DNA of 64,000 bases. It comes from Nitrospirota bacterium (GTDB taxonomy: Bacteria; Nitrospirota; Thermodesulfovibrionia; Thermodesulfovibrionales; Dissulfurispiraceae). Shown here one piece after another: positions 62,103-64,000 of the stretch. The first letter of the stretch is position 1, and each line of letters opens with the position of its first letter. The DNA lies in the NCBI GenBank assembly GCA_040752355.1, contig JBFMHE010000006.1, positions 1-64,000 on the forward strand, read 5' to 3'. The translations under genes were made by a program, and so were the position numbers. The notes under the pieces are model-generated. The model saw only the letters and a list, made by a program, of their open reading frames with translations, did not search any database and had not been told where the DNA came from.

Positions 62103-64000
62103 ATGATACCGGTTACTGCTCCGTTAAGGAGAGCGCCGGGGGTTGCTCTGACCCTGGCGGCGCTCTTCCTTATCGCACTTCCCTCATTGCTCCAGGCATA
62201 CACCTGCGAGCGCATCATCACTGCTGACGTGGTCGCCATCAACCAGTCTATCCCCCTCAACAGGTTCGGCGCGATCAGTCCCGACGGGATGATCTTCGCC
62301 CTGAAGCGGGATGTGGTCATGAGCAGCGGAGGCGCTTCGCTGCGGCCGGATAAGCGACCGCGTCCGCTCGTGCTGCGCATGAATGCCGGGGACTGCCTCC
62401 GGATCACCTTTACGAATCTCCTCGACGGCGTCCAGGGAGACCAGCCTGCGACACGGGCGGCCTCGATCCATGTAAACGGCCTGCAGCTCGTCAATTCGAT
62501 CACGGATGACGGCTCCAATGTCGGGACCAATCCGAGCAGTCTCGTCATGCCCGGCGACACCGCCGTCTATACGCTCTACGCTGAAAAGGAAGGCACGCAC
62601 CTTCTCTACAGCACCGGCGCCATGACCGGCGGCGAGGGCAACAGCGGCTCGCTCGCCTTCGGCCTCTTCGGCGCGGTGAACGTACAGCCGAAGGGAGCCG
62701 AATGGTATCGCAGCCAGCTCACAAGGGCCGAGATTGATATGGCTGCCGACCGGGACAAGAACGGCACGGTCGACTATGACGAACAGACTGCCGATGGGCA
62801 CCCGCTGATCGATTACGACGCGAAGTATCCTGCAGGTTATGCCTATAAGGAGGGACAGCCGGTCATAAGGATACTGAACGACTACAACGAGATCGTCCAT
62901 TCAGACCTGACCGCTATCATCACCGGCCCGTACCGCGGCCCGTTCCCTGCAGGCACCTACAAGCCCAACCCGGCATATCCGGACAGGGACCAGCCGTTCC
63001 GCGAGTTCACCATCCTGTTCCACGACGAGATCGGCGCGGTTCAGGCATTCCCCGAGTTCAATGATCCTGTCCTGGGTTTCACCCTGCACGGGATAAGGGA
63101 CATGTTCGGCATCAACTACGGGGCTGCGGGGCTCGGCTCGATGCTGCTCGCCAACAGGAAGGGCGTGGGCCCGAACAGGAACTGCGCCGAGTGCGCCTAT
63201 GAGGATATGAGCTTCCTCTCGTGGGCGAACGGCGATCCGGCGATGGTAGTCGACAATCCCGCCAATACGGGGCTGCAGGCGACGAAGGCGCTCTATCCCG
63301 ACGACCCCTCGAATGTCTACCACAGCTACATCGCCGACCATACGAAGTTCCGGATACTCCATGCAGGCAAAGAACACCACATCTTCCATCTCCACAACCA
63401 CCAGTGGCTCTTCAACCCCGATGACGACAACTCCACTTATCTCGACAGCCAGGCAATAGGGCCGGGCTCGTCCTACAACCTCGAGATCGCCTACAACGGC
63501 GGCGGCAACCGCAACCAGTCGTACGCCGATTCGATCTTCCACTGCCACTTCTACCCGCACTTCGCGAGCGGCATGTGGTCGCTGTGGCGCGTGCATGACG
63601 TCTTTGAAAACGGCACGATACTCGATGCCGACGGCAGGCCCGCGCCGAAATCTCGGGCGCTCCCCGACGGCGAGATACTGGCGGGCTCGCCGATCCCCGG
63701 TCTCGTGCCGCTCCCGGGACTGCCCATGGCGCCCATGCCGGCGAACGTGCAGCTCGTCGCAGCGGACATTACCGGCGACGGCATACCGGATTCGAGCCAG
63801 ATCGACCTGAACGACGACGGGATACCGGATTTCAGACAGGTGCAGGATGTCACTATAGCAAAGAACCCCGGGTACCCGTTTCACATGCCTGCCGTCGCAG
63901 GCCATGAGCCGCCCGAGCCGCCCTTGAGCAAGCTCTTCGACGGCGGGTTCCCAAGGCATGTAATGGCTGCAGGAGTGCAGGTGGCGGTCACCAACAGGTT
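62103..64000 (+). CDS. Exported multicopper oxidase, N-terminal part (runs off the right edge)
   Basis: At least 632 residues without a stop codon at the window end. Signal peptide (LTLAALFLIALPSLLQA). Copper motifs: HIFHLHNHQW and DSIFHCHFYPHFASGMW, the latter giving the HCH...H of the trinuclear/type 1 site. Calcium-binding-like segments DRDKNGTVDYDE and DITGDGIPDSSQIDLNDDG lie in the sequence. The size and these segments recall large outer-membrane multicopper proteins (OmpB/MofA-like), some linked to iron or manganese oxidation, but that is inference. It is probably in one operon with the PEP-CTERM gene (28 bp apart, GGAGG upstream). Confidence 0.85.
   Translation, partial: MIPVTAPLRRAPGVALTLAALFLIALPSLLQAYTCERIITADVVAINQSIPLNRFGAISPDGMIFALKRDVVMSSGGASLRPDKRPRPLVLRMNAGDCLRITFTNLLDGVQGDQPATRAASIHVNGLQLVNSITDDGSNVGTNPSSLVMPGDTAVYTLYAEKEGTHLLYSTGAMTGGEGNSGSLAFGLFGAVNVQPKGAEWYRSQLTRAEIDMAADRDKNGTVDYDEQTADGHPLIDYDAKYPAGYAYKEGQPVIRILNDYNEIVHSDLTAIITGPYRGPFPAGTYKPNPAYPDRDQPFREFTILFHDEIGAVQAFPEFNDPVLGFTLHGIRDMFGINYGAAGLGSMLLANRKGVGPNRNCAECAYEDMSFLSWANGDPAMVVDNPANTGLQATKALYPDDPSNVYHSYIADHTKFRILHAGKEHHIFHLHNHQWLFNPDDDNSTYLDSQAIGPGSSYNLEIAYNGGGNRNQSYADSIFHCHFYPHFASGMWSLWRVHDVFENGTILDADGRPAPKSRALPDGEILAGSPIPGLVPLPGLPMAPMPANVQLVAADITGDGIPDSSQIDLNDDGIPDFRQVQDVTIAKNPGYPFHMPAVAGHEPPEPPLSKLFDGGFPRHVMAAGVQVAVTNR

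Overview
The window is a GC-rich stretch of bacterial chromosome with no phage, insertion sequence or CRISPR array. The mix of genes suggests an environmental Gram-negative: bactofilin, RND efflux, many PAS/GGDEF/EAL and histidine-kinase proteins, multiheme c-type cytochromes, and a PEP-CTERM surface protein behind a sigma-54 promoter. Nitrospirota or a deltaproteobacterial-type lineage (for example Desulfobacterota) would fit. This is an inference from gene content; no phylogeny was possible.

Layout. 1-1.8 kb: the start of tuf and eight tRNA genes. On the minus strand the order Thr(TGT)-Tyr-Gly-Thr(GGT)-tuf matches the E. coli thrU-tyrU-glyT-thrT-tufB operon; Pro, Arg, His and Arg tRNAs lie on the plus strand. 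1.9-10.7 kb: housekeeping genes on the minus strand (ribBA, ribE, lepB, lepA, a ROK sugar kinase), interrupted by a plus-strand cyclic-nucleotide module in which a CHASE2 cyclase is followed by a class II-type cyclic-nucleotide phosphodiesterase. 11-15.5 kb: a DNA polymerase I encoded as two overlapping genes, an HU-type protein, a thiamine-binding protein and a bactofilin. 15.7-24.7 kb: stress and redox genes (YyaL/DUF255, ferritin-like protein, cytochrome P460, superoxide dismutase, HAD hydrolase, aldo/keto reductase, two thioredoxin-reductase-like flavoproteins). 24.7-41.6 kb: a signalling region with two GGDEF-EAL proteins, four kinase or kinase-like proteins and a response regulator, around a large glutamate synthase gene. 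41.7-50 kb: DNA repair (nth, tag), a possible toxin-antitoxin pair, pirin, YceI, a D-2-hydroxyacid dehydrogenase, a radical SAM/SPASM protein, a 34-residue small protein and a zinc alcohol dehydrogenase. 50-64 kb: an aminotransferase, an RND pump, a lytic transglycosylase, cytochromes, a ZIP transporter, an octaheme HAO-family cytochrome, a PEP-CTERM protein and a multicopper oxidase cut by the right edge.

What stands out. (1) The intergenic DNA is unusually structured. Several spacers are built from short words repeated in one orientation and then in the other, and different spacers use different words. Others hold long perfect inverted repeats that close over internal hairpins; two of these share a hairpin that differs by a compensatory base-pair swap. 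(2) polA is split by an ATGA stop/start overlap, with all polymerase and proofreading motifs intact. (3) The two thioredoxin-reductase-like proteins keep their CxxC centres but lack NADPH-binding motifs, and the second start codon lies at the centre of a perfect 32-bp palindrome. (4) Some genes appear to have leaderless or leader-coupled starts: polA and the aldo/keto reductase have a -10 box just upstream of ATG, and the cyclase follows a 16-codon leader with an ATGA overlap.
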